Positions 17,445 to 25,960 of a stretch of 64,000 nt of DNA are shown one piece after another. The DNA comes from Clostridium sp. AWRP (GTDB lineage Bacteria > Bacillota > Clostridia > Clostridiales > Clostridiaceae), in the NCBI RefSeq assembly GCF_004006395.2, contig NZ_CP029758.2:4092001-4156000 (forward strand), read 5' to 3'. Under the pieces are notes generated by a model, which was not told the origin of the DNA, made no database searches, and saw only the letters and a program-made list of their open reading frames with translations. The translations under genes and the position numbers were made by a program. Numbering within the stretch: the first letter of the stretch is position 1; every line of letters starts with the position of its first letter.

Positions 17445-18767
17445 ATGCAATCAGTAATAGAAGAAAAGCTAAAAGAAATTGAAAAAAATTATGAAAATAA
17501 AAATTTTTCACATTGGAAAGACTGGAAATGGCAACTTAAAAATTCAATAACAAAGGTTAGTGTTTTTGAAAGACTTTTAAATATTAAATTTACTGATGAA
17601 GAAAGAGAAGAATTAGAGAAAATTACTTCAACATTCCCTCTTTCTATAACACCATATTATCTATCATTAATTGACTCAGATGATTATAAACATGACCCAA
17701 TATTTTTACAGGCTTTTCCCTCTATAAGCGAATCAATGGTTGGAAATCATGATATGGAAGATCCACTGCATGAAGATAAGGATAGCCCTGTTCCTGGAAT
17801 AACACATCGTTATCCAGATAGAGTGTTGTTTCATATAAGTAATGTTTGTGCAATGTATTGCAGACACTGTACAAGAAAAAGAAAAGTAGGAGATATATCA
17901 TCCATTCCTGATAAAGAGGAACTAAAGAAAGGAATTGATTATATAAGGAATACTCCTGAAGTAAGAGATGTTTTGTTATCTGGAGGAGATGCATTATTAC
18001 TAAGTGATGAAAAGCTAGATTGGATATTAACTGAAATTCAAAAAATTCCCCATGTAGAAGTAATTAGAATAGGATCTAGAGTACCAGTTGTTCTCCCATA
18101 TAGGATAACAGATGATTTAGTAAATATGTTAAAAAAACATCATCCTATATGGATAAATACTCATTTTAATCATCCAAGAGAACTTACAGAAGACTCAAAA
18201 GAAGCACTTAGGAAGCTTGCAGATGCAGGAATTCCACTTGGGAATCAAAGTGTTCTGTTGGCTGGAATAAATGATTGTCCAGAGGTAATTAAGAAGCTTT
18301 GTCAGCAGTTAGTAAAAAATAGAGTACGTCCATATTATCTATATCAATGTGATTTGTCTGAGGGTTTAGCTCATTTTAGAACCCCTGTTTCTAAAGGTAT
18401 AGAAATTATGGAACGCTTGATTGGTCATACAAGTGGGTTTGCAATTCCAAGATATGTAATCGATGCTCCAGGTGGAGGCGGTAAGATACCAGTTATGCCA
18501 AGTTATCTTATTTCTTCTGCACCAAATAAAGTAATTTTAAGAAATTATGAGGGTATAATTACATCATATAAAGAGCCAGACACATATAAAAACCATGATT
18601 GCAGTAAAGGTTGTGAAAATTGCAAACTTATCATGAAAACATACGAAGCTGATAAGTATAAAGCTACAGGTATAGAAAAACTTCTATTAGATTCAGATGA
18701 TACTATATCACTAATTCCCAAAAATAATAATAGATTGCAAAGACGAGAAGATATTGATGAAGATTAA
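17445..18767 (+). CDS. ablA: Lysine 2,3-aminomutase
   Basis: 440 residues. Radical-SAM motif CAMYCRHC (C135, C139, C142). PLP lysine in GGGGK (K347). Two aspartates that hold the substrate's epsilon-amino group in the C. subterminale enzyme (D293 and D330 there) are present here with identical 37-residue spacing (D303 in QCDLSEG, D340 in VIDAPGGGG); glutamate 2,3-aminomutases replace them. It therefore should convert L-lysine to L-beta-lysine. RBS AGAGGAGG before ATG. Overlaps ablB, which acetylates the product to the osmolyte N-epsilon-acetyl-beta-lysine. A lysine-fermentation role is less likely because no kamDE genes are adjacent. Confidence 0.94.
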   Translation: MQSVIEEKLKEIEKNYENKNFSHWKDWKWQLKNSITKVSVFERLLNIKFTDEEREELEKITSTFPLSITPYYLSLIDSDDYKHDPIFLQAFPSISESMVGNHDMEDPLHEDKDSPVPGITHRYPDRVLFHISNVCAMYCRHCTRKRKVGDISSIPDKEELKKGIDYIRNTPEVRDVLLSGGDALLLSDEKLDWILTEIQKIPHVEVIRIGSRVPVVLPYRITDDLVNMLKKHHPIWINTHFNHPRELTEDSKEALRKLADAGIPLGNQSVLLAGINDCPEVIKKLCQQLVKNRVRPYYLYQCDLSEGLAHFRTPVSKGIEIMERLIGHTSGFAIPRYVIDAPGGGGKIPVMPSYLISSAPNKVILRNYEGIITSYKEPDTYKNHDCSKGCENCKLIMKTYEADKYKATGIEKLLLDSDDTISLIPKNNNRLQRREDIDED

Positions 18768-19611
18768 TTATGATAAAACAGAGATAATAGGCAATTCAAT
18801 CATTAATCATGGCAAATACAATAATAGGATTTATTTAATGAAACTAGACAAAAATGATTATCCTAAAATAGTATCTATTTTAGGAAAAATGGCTGTGGAT
18901 AATGGTTATACTAAAATATTTGCTAAAATACCTTATTCGCTAAAAGATGAATTTATTAATAATGGATACATCATAGAAGCTAATATTCATGGATTTTATA
19001 ATGGTATTGAAGATGCAATTTTTATTAGTAAATATTTTAGTAAAGAGAGGAGTACTATAAAAGAAAGAAATGAAATAGAAAAAATAATTAATTTTTCTAA
19101 AGCAAAGGATAAAATAAATACACAAATAAAGCTTGAACAAGATTACCAATTTTATATTTGTGGTGAAAATGATATAGATCAAATGTGTAAAGTATATAAA
19201 GAAGTATTTAAAACATATCCATTTCCTATTCATGACCCAAAATATGTTAAAGAAACTATGGATAACAATTCTATTTATTTTTCTATAAAAGTTAAAGACA
19301 AAATTGTATCTTTAGCTTCTACAGAAATGGATTATTCATCTAAAAGTGTTGAAATGACTGATTTTGCAACATTACCGCAATATAGAGGACATGGATTCAG
19401 TATATTTCTATTAAAAAAAATGGAAGAAAAAATGAGAAGAAAAAATTTTTATGCAGCATTTACTATTGCAAGAGCTTTATCATATGGGATGAATGTTACT
19501 TTTTCAAAATTAAATTATAATTATGGAGGTACTTTAATAAATAATACTAACATTTCTGGTGAGTTAGAAAGTATGAATATATGGTATAAAATTCTTAGTG
19601 AAAACAAATAA
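18757..19611 (+). CDS. ablB: Beta-lysine N-acetyltransferase
   Basis: 284 residues with a GNAT fold in the C-terminal half: SLASTEMD, then ATLPQYRGHGFSIFLL (acetyl-CoA pyrophosphate loop of the Q/RxxGxG/A type). N-terminal region is specific to AblB proteins. It acetylates beta-lysine on the epsilon-amino group to give a compatible solute used in salt stress. The ATG at 18757 is preferred to the TTG one codon earlier. It overlaps ablA by 11 bp, so the two are translationally coupled. The pairing with ablA makes the assignment firm. Confidence 0.92.
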   Translation: MKINYDKTEIIGNSIINHGKYNNRIYLMKLDKNDYPKIVSILGKMAVDNGYTKIFAKIPYSLKDEFINNGYIIEANIHGFYNGIEDAIFISKYFSKERSTIKERNEIEKIINFSKAKDKINTQIKLEQDYQFYICGENDIDQMCKVYKEVFKTYPFPIHDPKYVKETMDNNSIYFSIKVKDKIVSLASTEMDYSSKSVEMTDFATLPQYRGHGFSIFLLKKMEEKMRRKNFYAAFTIARALSYGMNVTFSKLNYNYGGTLINNTNISGELESMNIWYKILSENK

Positions 19612-19655
19612 ATTATAATGGATTTCAAAGGTTGTGTTTCGACTTCACCATGAAA

Positions 19656-19682
19656 CCCACGACAAAAATGTCGTGGGCTTTT
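19656..19682 (+). terminator. abl operon terminator
   Basis: CCCACGACA / TGTCGTGGG stem followed by CTTTTTATA. Confidence 0.88.
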
Positions 19683-19728
19683 TATATATTAATAGAATGC
19701 CTATGGCTCCATAATTTATACTTCAAAA

Positions 19729-19785
19729 GATCTAAAAATAATCTTTGCAGATGAACCAACAGGAAATCTACGAAGTACAGGATAA
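19729..19785 (+). pseudogene. Remnant of an ABC transporter ATP-binding gene
   Basis: An open stretch reads DLKIIFADEPTGNLRSTG then stop, which is the Walker B/D-loop segment of a MacB/LolD-type ATPase (usual form IIFADEPTGNLDS). No start, Walker A or signature motif is nearby. It is a relic about 19 codons long between the abl terminator and the tetR promoter. Confidence 0.7.
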
Positions 19786-19814
19786 AGGCGTAAACTGTCT
19801 CCTCTATTTTTTTA

Positions 19815-19843
19815 TTGACAAAATATACCGACTGGTTTATTAT
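19815..19843 (+). promoter_or_regulatory. tetR promoter with embedded operator
   Basis: TTGACA (19815-19820), 17-nt spacer, TATTAT (19838-19843). The spacer holds ACCGACTGGT (19827-19836) within TATACCGACTGGTTTATTATA. The same core recurs in front of the tautomerase gene, so it is the likely TetR operator (autoregulation). Confidence 0.8.
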
Positions 19844-19877
19844 AAAGTAAATAACTTTTGTGGAAGGGATATAAAGG

Positions 19878-20438
19878 ATGAGATCAACTAAAGGTGAACA
19901 AGCAAAGCAGTGCTTAATAGAAATAGCTTCAAGATTATTTGTAAAAAATGGATATTCAAATACAGGAATAAATGAGATATTGCAAGAAGCTAATATGTCA
20001 AAGGGGTCGTTTTATTTTTATTTTTCGAGTAAGAAAGAACTTGGAATTGAAGTAGCAAAGTATTATGGAAAAACTCTATTACTTAATTGGTTAGAACCTC
20101 TATCAAATAATCCTTGGGACATATTTGTACATAAGATGGTATATGATATAAAAAGCTCTGTATCATCAGGTAACTATTTCGGATGTCCAATAGCTGTATT
20201 AGGTTTAGAAATAGCATTTATTGATGATAATCTTTCAGAAGTATATGCAACTGCAATTACAAAACTAATTAATATTTTTTCAAAGTCTCTACAAGTATCA
20301 GGATTAGCAAAAGATAAAGCTGACATGATTGCTAAAAAAGCATTTGCTCTTTATGAAGGACACATACTTTATTATAGAATATGTAAAGATGAAGGTGCCT
20401 TTGATTGTATCCTTAATGATTTACTGTCATTAGTATAA
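19878..20438 (+). CDS. TetR-family transcriptional repressor
   Basis: 186 residues. N-terminal HTH of TetR type (LFVKNGYSNTGINEILQEANMSKGSFYFYF); the C-terminal ligand domain resembles the LmrA/YxaF-QacR-like group (GCPIAVLGLEIA). It very likely binds the ACCGACTGGT sites at 19827 (own promoter) and 20526 (tautomerase promoter). The inducer is unknown; such regulators usually respond to small organic molecules. Confidence 0.88.
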   Translation: MRSTKGEQAKQCLIEIASRLFVKNGYSNTGINEILQEANMSKGSFYFYFSSKKELGIEVAKYYGKTLLLNWLEPLSNNPWDIFVHKMVYDIKSSVSSGNYFGCPIAVLGLEIAFIDDNLSEVYATAITKLINIFSKSLQVSGLAKDKADMIAKKAFALYEGHILYYRICKDEGAFDCILNDLLSLV

Positions 20439-20512
20439 TATAGAATAAATTCATAGTTAACTTTATTTGAAATATCATTTTGTTGACTGTGAATTTCCAT
20501 AAAGTTATTTTT

Positions 20513-20542
20513 TTGCAGTATATAAACCGACTGGTCTAATAT
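20513..20542 (+). promoter_or_regulatory. Tautomerase promoter with TetR operator
   Basis: TTGCAG (20513-20518), 18-nt spacer, TAATAT (20537-20542). The spacer carries ACCGACTGGT (20526-20535), identical to the site in the tetR promoter, in the same position relative to the -10 element. Confidence 0.75.
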
Positions 20543-20603
20543 ACAAGTGTAATATTATTTAGCATAAGCCTACTAAATTAATTAAAAGAAAGGAAGATAA
20601 AAT

Positions 20604-21032
20604 ATGCCATGTGCAGAAGTATCAATGACTAAGAGTTTTATTACAGATAAGGAAAAGTCTATTTTATCAAAGAAGTTGACAAAAATACTTATTGAATCAG
20701 AAGGTTTGAAAGATAATCCTATCTCACATTCAATCGCTTTACTGGATATTAAGGAGTTCGATAATTTATACGTTGGAGGTGAAAAAGGTAATCAGGATAA
20801 AGTTGTGATAAAGATTTATGGATTTTCAAATGCCTTCAGTGAAGAAATAAAGAAGAAATTATTTTTAGAAATTACCAACGCTTTCATTTCTGTTAGTGAT
20901 AAAACAAGATTGCAGAATGGGAGAAATATATGGTGTATAATAATTCCTTTGGATGAATATGATTTTGGTGTTGGTGGAATACCCGTAACGTTAGAATTAA
21001 CAAAGCAACTTGTTTCATCCTATACAGAATAA
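20604..21032 (+). CDS. Tautomerase-superfamily protein
   Basis: 142 residues. Pro follows the initiator Met (MPCAEVSMTKSF), the catalytic N-terminal proline of 4-oxalocrotonate tautomerase-type enzymes, and KEKSILSKKLTKIL matches the first helix. The length (about two 4-OT units) is like the cis-CaaD/MSAD branch. The second half lacks an internal Pro start and ends with a Gly-rich GVGGIPV strand. Expression should be under the adjacent TetR. Substrate unknown; detoxification or degradation of an unsaturated carbonyl compound is plausible but not shown. Confidence 0.7.
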   Translation: MPCAEVSMTKSFITDKEKSILSKKLTKILIESEGLKDNPISHSIALLDIKEFDNLYVGGEKGNQDKVVIKIYGFSNAFSEEIKKKLFLEITNAFISVSDKTRLQNGRNIWCIIIPLDEYDFGVGGIPVTLELTKQLVSSYTE

Positions 21033-21087
21033 AAAATTTGACTTAATATGAATTCGGATTTTCTTATATAACGAATTAAACAGTCTT

Positions 21088-21117
21088 GCAGGAGAAGCAG
21101 TTATCCCCTGCTTTTTT
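21088..21117 (+). terminator. Terminator after the tautomerase gene
   Basis: GCAGG / CCTGC stem with a 14-nt loop followed by TTTTTT. Confidence 0.65.
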
Positions 21118-21257
21118 CTGCAATTATAAAGAATTGACTATACGTATACAATAACAAAAAAACAAATAGCAACGTTTCGTTGACAAATTTTCAGCACTTT
21201 TTGGTAGACTGCAACCTTTGGTTTTCTATATAATTGAAGAATAAAGGGGGCGAGTTA

Positions 21258-21620
21258 ATGAGCATATCTGAAAGATTACAGAAATTAAGAAAACATGAAA
21301 GATATTCGCAGGAACAGTTAGCAGAAAAATTAGGAGTAACAAGACAAGCAATATCAAAATGGGAAAGTAACCAAGGCAATCCAGATATCAATAATATAAT
21401 TAAATTAAGTGAAATTTATAATGTTAGTACGGACTATTTATTAAAAGGTGAGAAGCAGATAAGTAAGCCAATAGAAATTAATTCTAAAGAAAATAAGGAG
21501 AATATTAAATCTGGAAAGACATTTAATAGACTTTTATTTATTGCTGGTATTTCCACTATTGCAATTTTGTTTCTTTTTTCTTTTACTTTTTTAGTAAAAA
21601 CATTTTTAGGAGGTCATTAA
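21258..21620 (+). CDS. XRE-family regulator with C-terminal membrane anchor
   Basis: 120 residues. N-terminal HTH (SQEQLAEKLGVTRQAISKWESNQ), then a linker and one membrane helix at 94-115. The start is ATG at 21258 after AAAGGGGGCG; the 8-codon upstream extension would need a TTG without a site. The next gene, a lipoprotein, begins 1 nt after the stop codon, so the pair is one operon. HTH-plus-anchor proteins of this sort usually sense envelope conditions, but no signal can be named. Confidence 0.85.
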   Translation: MSISERLQKLRKHERYSQEQLAEKLGVTRQAISKWESNQGNPDINNIIKLSEIYNVSTDYLLKGEKQISKPIEINSKENKENIKSGKTFNRLLFIAGISTIAILFLFSFTFLVKTFLGGH

Positions 21621-21621
21621 A

Positions 21622-22188
21622 ATGAAAACAAAATGTTTTTTAGTACTTGTTTTTGTATTTACAGTTTTATTATCTGCTTGTGGAAATTTATCAGGTGATG
21701 GCAATAAAACGTCTGGTTTGTCATCAGAAAACTCTCCTAAACAAACTATACAAATTGCTTTTGAAGCGCTAAAAAATGGGGATTCCAAGAAATTCAATCA
21801 GCTTATTCAATATAAAGAGCGGCGGGAAGGTGTTCTCATATATAAGGATAATAAGCTTTTTGGCAATAATTTAGATGGCAAAGGTAAAGAACTTATGGAG
21901 AGTGTTTTTTCCAAATTTTCTTATGATATAGGAGAAGTGAAGGAAAATGGAAATGTCACTACAGCTCAAGTGAAAATTACTAACCGTGATTTATCAAATG
22001 TAGAGAAAGATATGCTGCGTTATACAAATGCTGATAATTCACTCATTGAAGCAATTAAAAATTCTGATAATAAAATGGTTACAACTAACTTGAAAATAAC
22101 TCTTAACAAAACAGATGGAATGTGGAAAATTCAAATGGATGCGGCTTTGGCTGATGCTCTATGTGGAGGTCTATTGGCTAAGTGGTAA
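21622..22188 (+). CDS. Lipoprotein of unknown function
   Basis: 188 residues. Signal peptide with lipobox LLSAC (Cys20), then a Ser/Asn-rich linker and a domain of about 130 residues starting SPKQTIQIAFEALKNGDSKK, the layout of small NTF2-like DUF4878/DUF5105 lipoproteins. Likely anchored on the outer face of the membrane. RBS AGGAGG lies at the end of the preceding gene, with which it must be co-transcribed. Confidence 0.8.
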   Translation: MKTKCFLVLVFVFTVLLSACGNLSGDGNKTSGLSSENSPKQTIQIAFEALKNGDSKKFNQLIQYKERREGVLIYKDNKLFGNNLDGKGKELMESVFSKFSYDIGEVKENGNVTTAQVKITNRDLSNVEKDMLRYTNADNSLIEAIKNSDNKMVTTNLKITLNKTDGMWKIQMDAALADALCGGLLAKW

Positions 22189-22332
22189 TAATAAAAAATA
22201 CCGTTTTTTATGGGAACATCCATTCAGTTACTCTCTCTACAAACATCAAATAAGTAGCTTAAACCTTTCTCCTCCAATTATTCATGTGATTTTGCTCTGC
22301 TATAATTATTCACTTGTTATAGTCATGTTTCA

Positions 22333-23223
22333 TCATTTAGCATTTCTACCTATTAACATATTAACTAGTTCTTTAACTTTGAGATTTTTTTGACTATGTT
22401 TATTAATAACTGCACCTAATATAGCCGGAATATTAGGTGTAATCGGAATTAAAACAACATTATTAGATAAATAAGAACTAGCTTGTTTACGTGTTATTAA
22501 AGCAGCAGTACCTTGGTTAGCTTGTACACAACTAAAAATAGTTTCTGGCCTACCCCTAAATATAATATTAGGAACAATACTATGTTCTTCAAAGAAAGTC
22601 TTACATAGATTAGCTACGCATGTATAAGATTCCATTAGCATAAGAGGAGTATTTTTTAATTGTTCTGTAGTAACATAATTTAATTGGGCTAAAGAGTTAT
22701 CCTTATTAACAGCTAAAACGATTTCGTCTGTAGAAATAGGAATAAAGAGATTTTTACTATTAGCTAGATTTTGTTCATGCCAATAAGTTAATGCTATATC
22801 AAAACTATTACTTAGCAATCTGCGAAATAATTGCGGTTCTTCTAGCTCTATAATATTGATTTTGAAAGAAGGATTCTTTAATTTAAATTGATTCATTGGA
22901 ACATATAAGCCAAAGTAACCTATAAAAGGCAAAGATATTACTGTTATTCTATTTTTGTATCTAGGCTGCAACTTTTGTGCCATATATTTCAAACGACAAA
23001 ATCCTTCTAATAACTGTCTAGCTTGAGGTAATAATTGCTTTCCTTCATCTGTTAATTCAATACGTCTATGTTGACGATTAAAAAGTTGAATACCTAATTC
23101 ATTTTCTAATGCTTGAATCTGTTTACTAATAGAAGATTGAACAATATTTAGCTCTAGAGAAGCTTCTATGTAACTACCAGTATCTACTATAGTTACAAAA
23201 TACCTCAATTGGTCTTCCGTCAT
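22333..23223 (-). CDS. LysR-family transcriptional regulator
   Basis: 296 residues. N-terminal HTH (YIEASLELNIVQSSISKQIQALENELG) and a substrate-binding domain. It is transcribed divergently from the MFS/alcohol dehydrogenase/flavin reductase operon and is its likely regulator. RBS AGGTGAG before ATG. A degraded copy of its first 20 codons lies just upstream (23315-23377). Codon usage resembles the neighbours. Confidence 0.9.
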   Translation of the reverse strand: MTEDQLRYFVTIVDTGSYIEASLELNIVQSSISKQIQALENELGIQLFNRQHRRIELTDEGKQLLPQARQLLEGFCRLKYMAQKLQPRYKNRITVISLPFIGYFGLYVPMNQFKLKNPSFKINIIELEEPQLFRRLLSNSFDIALTYWHEQNLANSKNLFIPISTDEIVLAVNKDNSLAQLNYVTTEQLKNTPLMLMESYTCVANLCKTFFEEHSIVPNIIFRGRPETIFSCVQANQGTAALITRKQASSYLSNNVVLIPITPNIPAILGAVINKHSQKNLKVKELVNMLIGRNAK

Positions 23224-23314
23224 AATATCTCACCTGCTTTATTTTTAAATTAATTACTTTAATTAGGCAATTTATTCTGAACTAAGTTTAATTATATAAT
23301 ATTTTAAAATTCAT

Positions 23315-23377
23315 TACAATAATGCAACTACCGGTATCTATTATAGTTATAAAATATGCTAATTAGTCCCCTACCAT
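23315..23377 (-). pseudogene. Degraded duplicate of the LysR gene 5' end
   Basis: On minus, ATG at 23377 reads MVGD-stop-LAYFITIIDTGSCI, which aligns codon by codon with MTEDQLRYFVTIVDTGSYI of the intact LysR gene. One in-frame stop codon and loss of the rest show it is a remnant. It may be the trace of a second LysR gene or of a local duplication. Confidence 0.75.
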
Positions 23378-23558
23378 AATATTTTTCTTATTCCATTTCT
23401 GAATTAGTTACATAATAGTTGGAATTGATTCAAGCCGCTATTTTTTGATATCATTTTAACAAAGGTACCTTAATATTTTTTAACATGACTATTCAGTTAA
23501 GTACTTATAGAACTTTGTATGTAGCTAAAAATTCAAAAACGAAAGGAGCGAAAAGTTT

Positions 23559-24746
23559 ATGGAGAACACAAAAGGTAAAATTAAATTAGGTATTTATGGT
23601 ATTGGATTATTAATAATGGGCGTTATCGCAATTTCCAGCTCCTTAGCAACAATTGGAGCTAGATTCCCTGAATTATCACAAACAATGATTCAGAATCTAA
23701 TTTCAATATCATGTATCGTAATTATTCCTACAACCATAGTAGTAGGCAAGTTAATGCAAACATTTTCAAAGAAAAATATTGTTATGGCAGGTATTGTTAT
23801 TTTTATAATTGGAGGTGTGGCACCAGCTTTCATGACATCATTCACAGCCATTTTAGTTATGAGGGCAGTACTTGGTATTGGCGTAGGTGTATGTCAAGTT
23901 GTCAGTACCGCAATTGCTGTTGAAGAATTTAGTGGAACTGAACAAGATAAAGTACAAGGTACATTACAATCAAGTCAAATGGTAGGTTTAGCTATTATGG
24001 TATTTACAGGTGGAAAATTGGCAGACATACAGTGGAACTATGTGTTTTATGTACACCTACTTGCTGTTTTAGCATTAATATTGGTGGCAATTATGATTCC
24101 TAATACAAAACCTAAAAAAGATACAACATCAGGTGTAGTACAAAAAGCAAAATTTACAAGTGCTACCTGGGGATGGATTATATTTATGTTTGTCCTATTT
24201 ATTAATTTTCAAATATATAATGTTTCATTATCTTATCTTATAGCAGAAAAGAAACTTGGAACTGCTGCAGATGCGGGATTATCAGTAGCATTTTTCGCGG
24301 CAGGCGGTTTCGTAATGGGGTTGTTATATGGAAAACTAGCAAAAATAGCTAGGAACTGTACAACATCAGTTGGTTGTTTGATGTTAGTAGTATCTTTTGT
24401 GATCATAGCAACTGCTAGTAATTTGAATATGTGTTATATAGGAAGCATATTCTTTGGTATGGCTATTGCATCAACTCTACCGGGTATTTTTATAAATACC
24501 GGAATGTCTGTAGATACATTTTCAACTGGTATGGCAATTTCAGCCGTAACATGTGCACAAAACTTTGGTCAATTCATTTGTCCATTTATTATTAATCCAC
24601 TTTCTGCTGCAATTAGCAGAGGAAGTAATATAACCACTTGTTTTATTATTGGAGCAGTTCTGGCAGCTATTTTAACTATAATAATGCTGCTCTGGGGTAT
24701 TAAAGGAAATAAAAAAATATCGCTTATTAAAAGTCCAAACTTGTAG
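23559..24746 (+). CDS. MFS transporter
   Basis: 395 residues, about 12 membrane segments in two halves, with a short cytoplasmic middle loop (NTKPKKDTTSG). Motif A-like sequence VVGKLMQTFSKKNIVMAG follows helix 2. Probably takes up or exports the compound processed by the next two enzymes; no family-specific signature allows a substrate call. First gene of a LysR-controlled operon. RBS AAAGGAG precedes the ATG. Confidence 0.85.
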   Translation: MENTKGKIKLGIYGIGLLIMGVIAISSSLATIGARFPELSQTMIQNLISISCIVIIPTTIVVGKLMQTFSKKNIVMAGIVIFIIGGVAPAFMTSFTAILVMRAVLGIGVGVCQVVSTAIAVEEFSGTEQDKVQGTLQSSQMVGLAIMVFTGGKLADIQWNYVFYVHLLAVLALILVAIMIPNTKPKKDTTSGVVQKAKFTSATWGWIIFMFVLFINFQIYNVSLSYLIAEKKLGTAADAGLSVAFFAAGGFVMGLLYGKLAKIARNCTTSVGCLMLVVSFVIIATASNLNMCYIGSIFFGMAIASTLPGIFINTGMSVDTFSTGMAISAVTCAQNFGQFICPFIINPLSAAISRGSNITTCFIIGAVLAAILTIIMLLWGIKGNKKISLIKSPNL

Positions 24747-24825
24747 AAGTAAATTAAAATGTTCAGTATTATTCTTGCAAATTCCGTAAGAGATTAAAAA
24801 ATAAAATATTTGAGGAGGATAAAAA

Positions 24826-25950
24826 ATGAAAATTGAAGCAGCAATTGTTTTTGAAAAAGGACAACCATTTCAAATTAAAGAACTAGAATTAGATGCTCCA
24901 AAATTTAATGAAGTATTGGTTAAAGTAACAGCTTGTGGTGTTTGTCATACTGATGAAGTTGCACGTCAACAAATTATACCAGTACCCCTTCCAGCAGTAT
25001 TTGGACATGAAGGCTGCGGCATTATTGAAGAAGTAGGCCCAGGTATTACTAATTTTAAAAAAGGAGATCATGTTGGTTTTTCTTATGGATATTGTGGTAC
25101 ATGTGAAGCGTGTCGTTCTGGTCATCCTTATGGCTGTGAAGTAAATCGTAAATTAAATTTCTTTGGAACGCAATTTGATGGAACTAAACGCCTTCACTAT
25201 AATGGTAAAGAAGTATCTTCATTCTTTGGACAAGGTGCATTTGCAACATATGCAGTTGTTCATGTCAATAATCTAATTTCTGTACCAGATGGTGTGGATT
25301 TAAATATGGTTGGTCCTATGGGATGTGGTATCCAAACAGGTGCAGGTGCGGTTTTAAATTATTTGAAACCAGATCCAGCAAGTTCTATTGTTGTTACAGG
25401 AATTGGTGCAGTAGGATTAAGTGCTATCATGGCAGCTAAAATTGCAGGATGCACAACTATTATTGCTGTGGGAGGGTCATCTAAAGCAAAATCATCTGAT
25501 ATTATCGATGCTAAATTAGAAATGGCTAAAGAATTTGGTGCAACTCATACAATCAATAGTAATACAGTTGAAAGTGTAGTTGATGAAGTAAAAAAAATAA
25601 CTCGTATTGGTGCAAATTATGCAATTGACTGTACAGGGAATGGTACATGTGTCCGACAATCCTTAAATTGTACCCAATCTTTAGGTACATGTATTGTATT
25701 GGGTGCGACACAAGATCTTACAATTAACGTAGAAAATGAATTAATGGGAGCAGGGAAAAAATTAGTAGGAATTGTTGAAGGCTGTTCTATTCCACAAATA
25801 TTTATTCCCGAATTATTAGAATACTATAAAAAAGGAATGTTCCCTTTTGATAAATTAATTACTTATTATAATTTTAAAGATATTAATAAAGCTTTTGAAG
25901 ATGTGAATAAAGGTAAAGTTGTTAAAGCTATATTAAAAATGGAAGACTAG
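24826..25950 (+). CDS. Zinc-dependent alcohol dehydrogenase (aryl/allyl alcohol type)
   Basis: 374 residues, medium-chain dehydrogenase. Catalytic zinc ligands in ACGVCHTDE and GHEGCG; structural zinc motif CGTCEACRSGHPYGC; Rossmann motif GIGAVGLSAIMAAK. The length and the segment around LNFFGTQFDGTKR resemble benzyl-alcohol dehydrogenase-like enzymes. It should oxidise a primary alcohol or reduce an aldehyde with NAD(H). It lies between an MFS carrier and a flavin-dependent ene-reductase, suggesting an unsaturated or aromatic substrate. RBS GAGGAGG. Confidence 0.87.
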   Translation: MKIEAAIVFEKGQPFQIKELELDAPKFNEVLVKVTACGVCHTDEVARQQIIPVPLPAVFGHEGCGIIEEVGPGITNFKKGDHVGFSYGYCGTCEACRSGHPYGCEVNRKLNFFGTQFDGTKRLHYNGKEVSSFFGQGAFATYAVVHVNNLISVPDGVDLNMVGPMGCGIQTGAGAVLNYLKPDPASSIVVTGIGAVGLSAIMAAKIAGCTTIIAVGGSSKAKSSDIIDAKLEMAKEFGATHTINSNTVESVVDEVKKITRIGANYAIDCTGNGTCVRQSLNCTQSLGTCIVLGATQDLTINVENELMGAGKKLVGIVEGCSIPQIFIPELLEYYKKGMFPFDKLITYYNFKDINKAFEDVNKGKVVKAILKMED

Positions 25951-25960
25951 GAGGGAAAAA

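Noticed and set aside
17445..18767. Glutamate 2,3-aminomutase
   Set aside because: Both lysine-binding aspartates (D303, D340) are kept, and ablB follows directly.
22115..22393. Plus-strand 92-codon ORF
   Set aside because: Overlaps the end of the lipoprotein gene in another frame and runs into the LysR gene on the other strand; no ribosome site.
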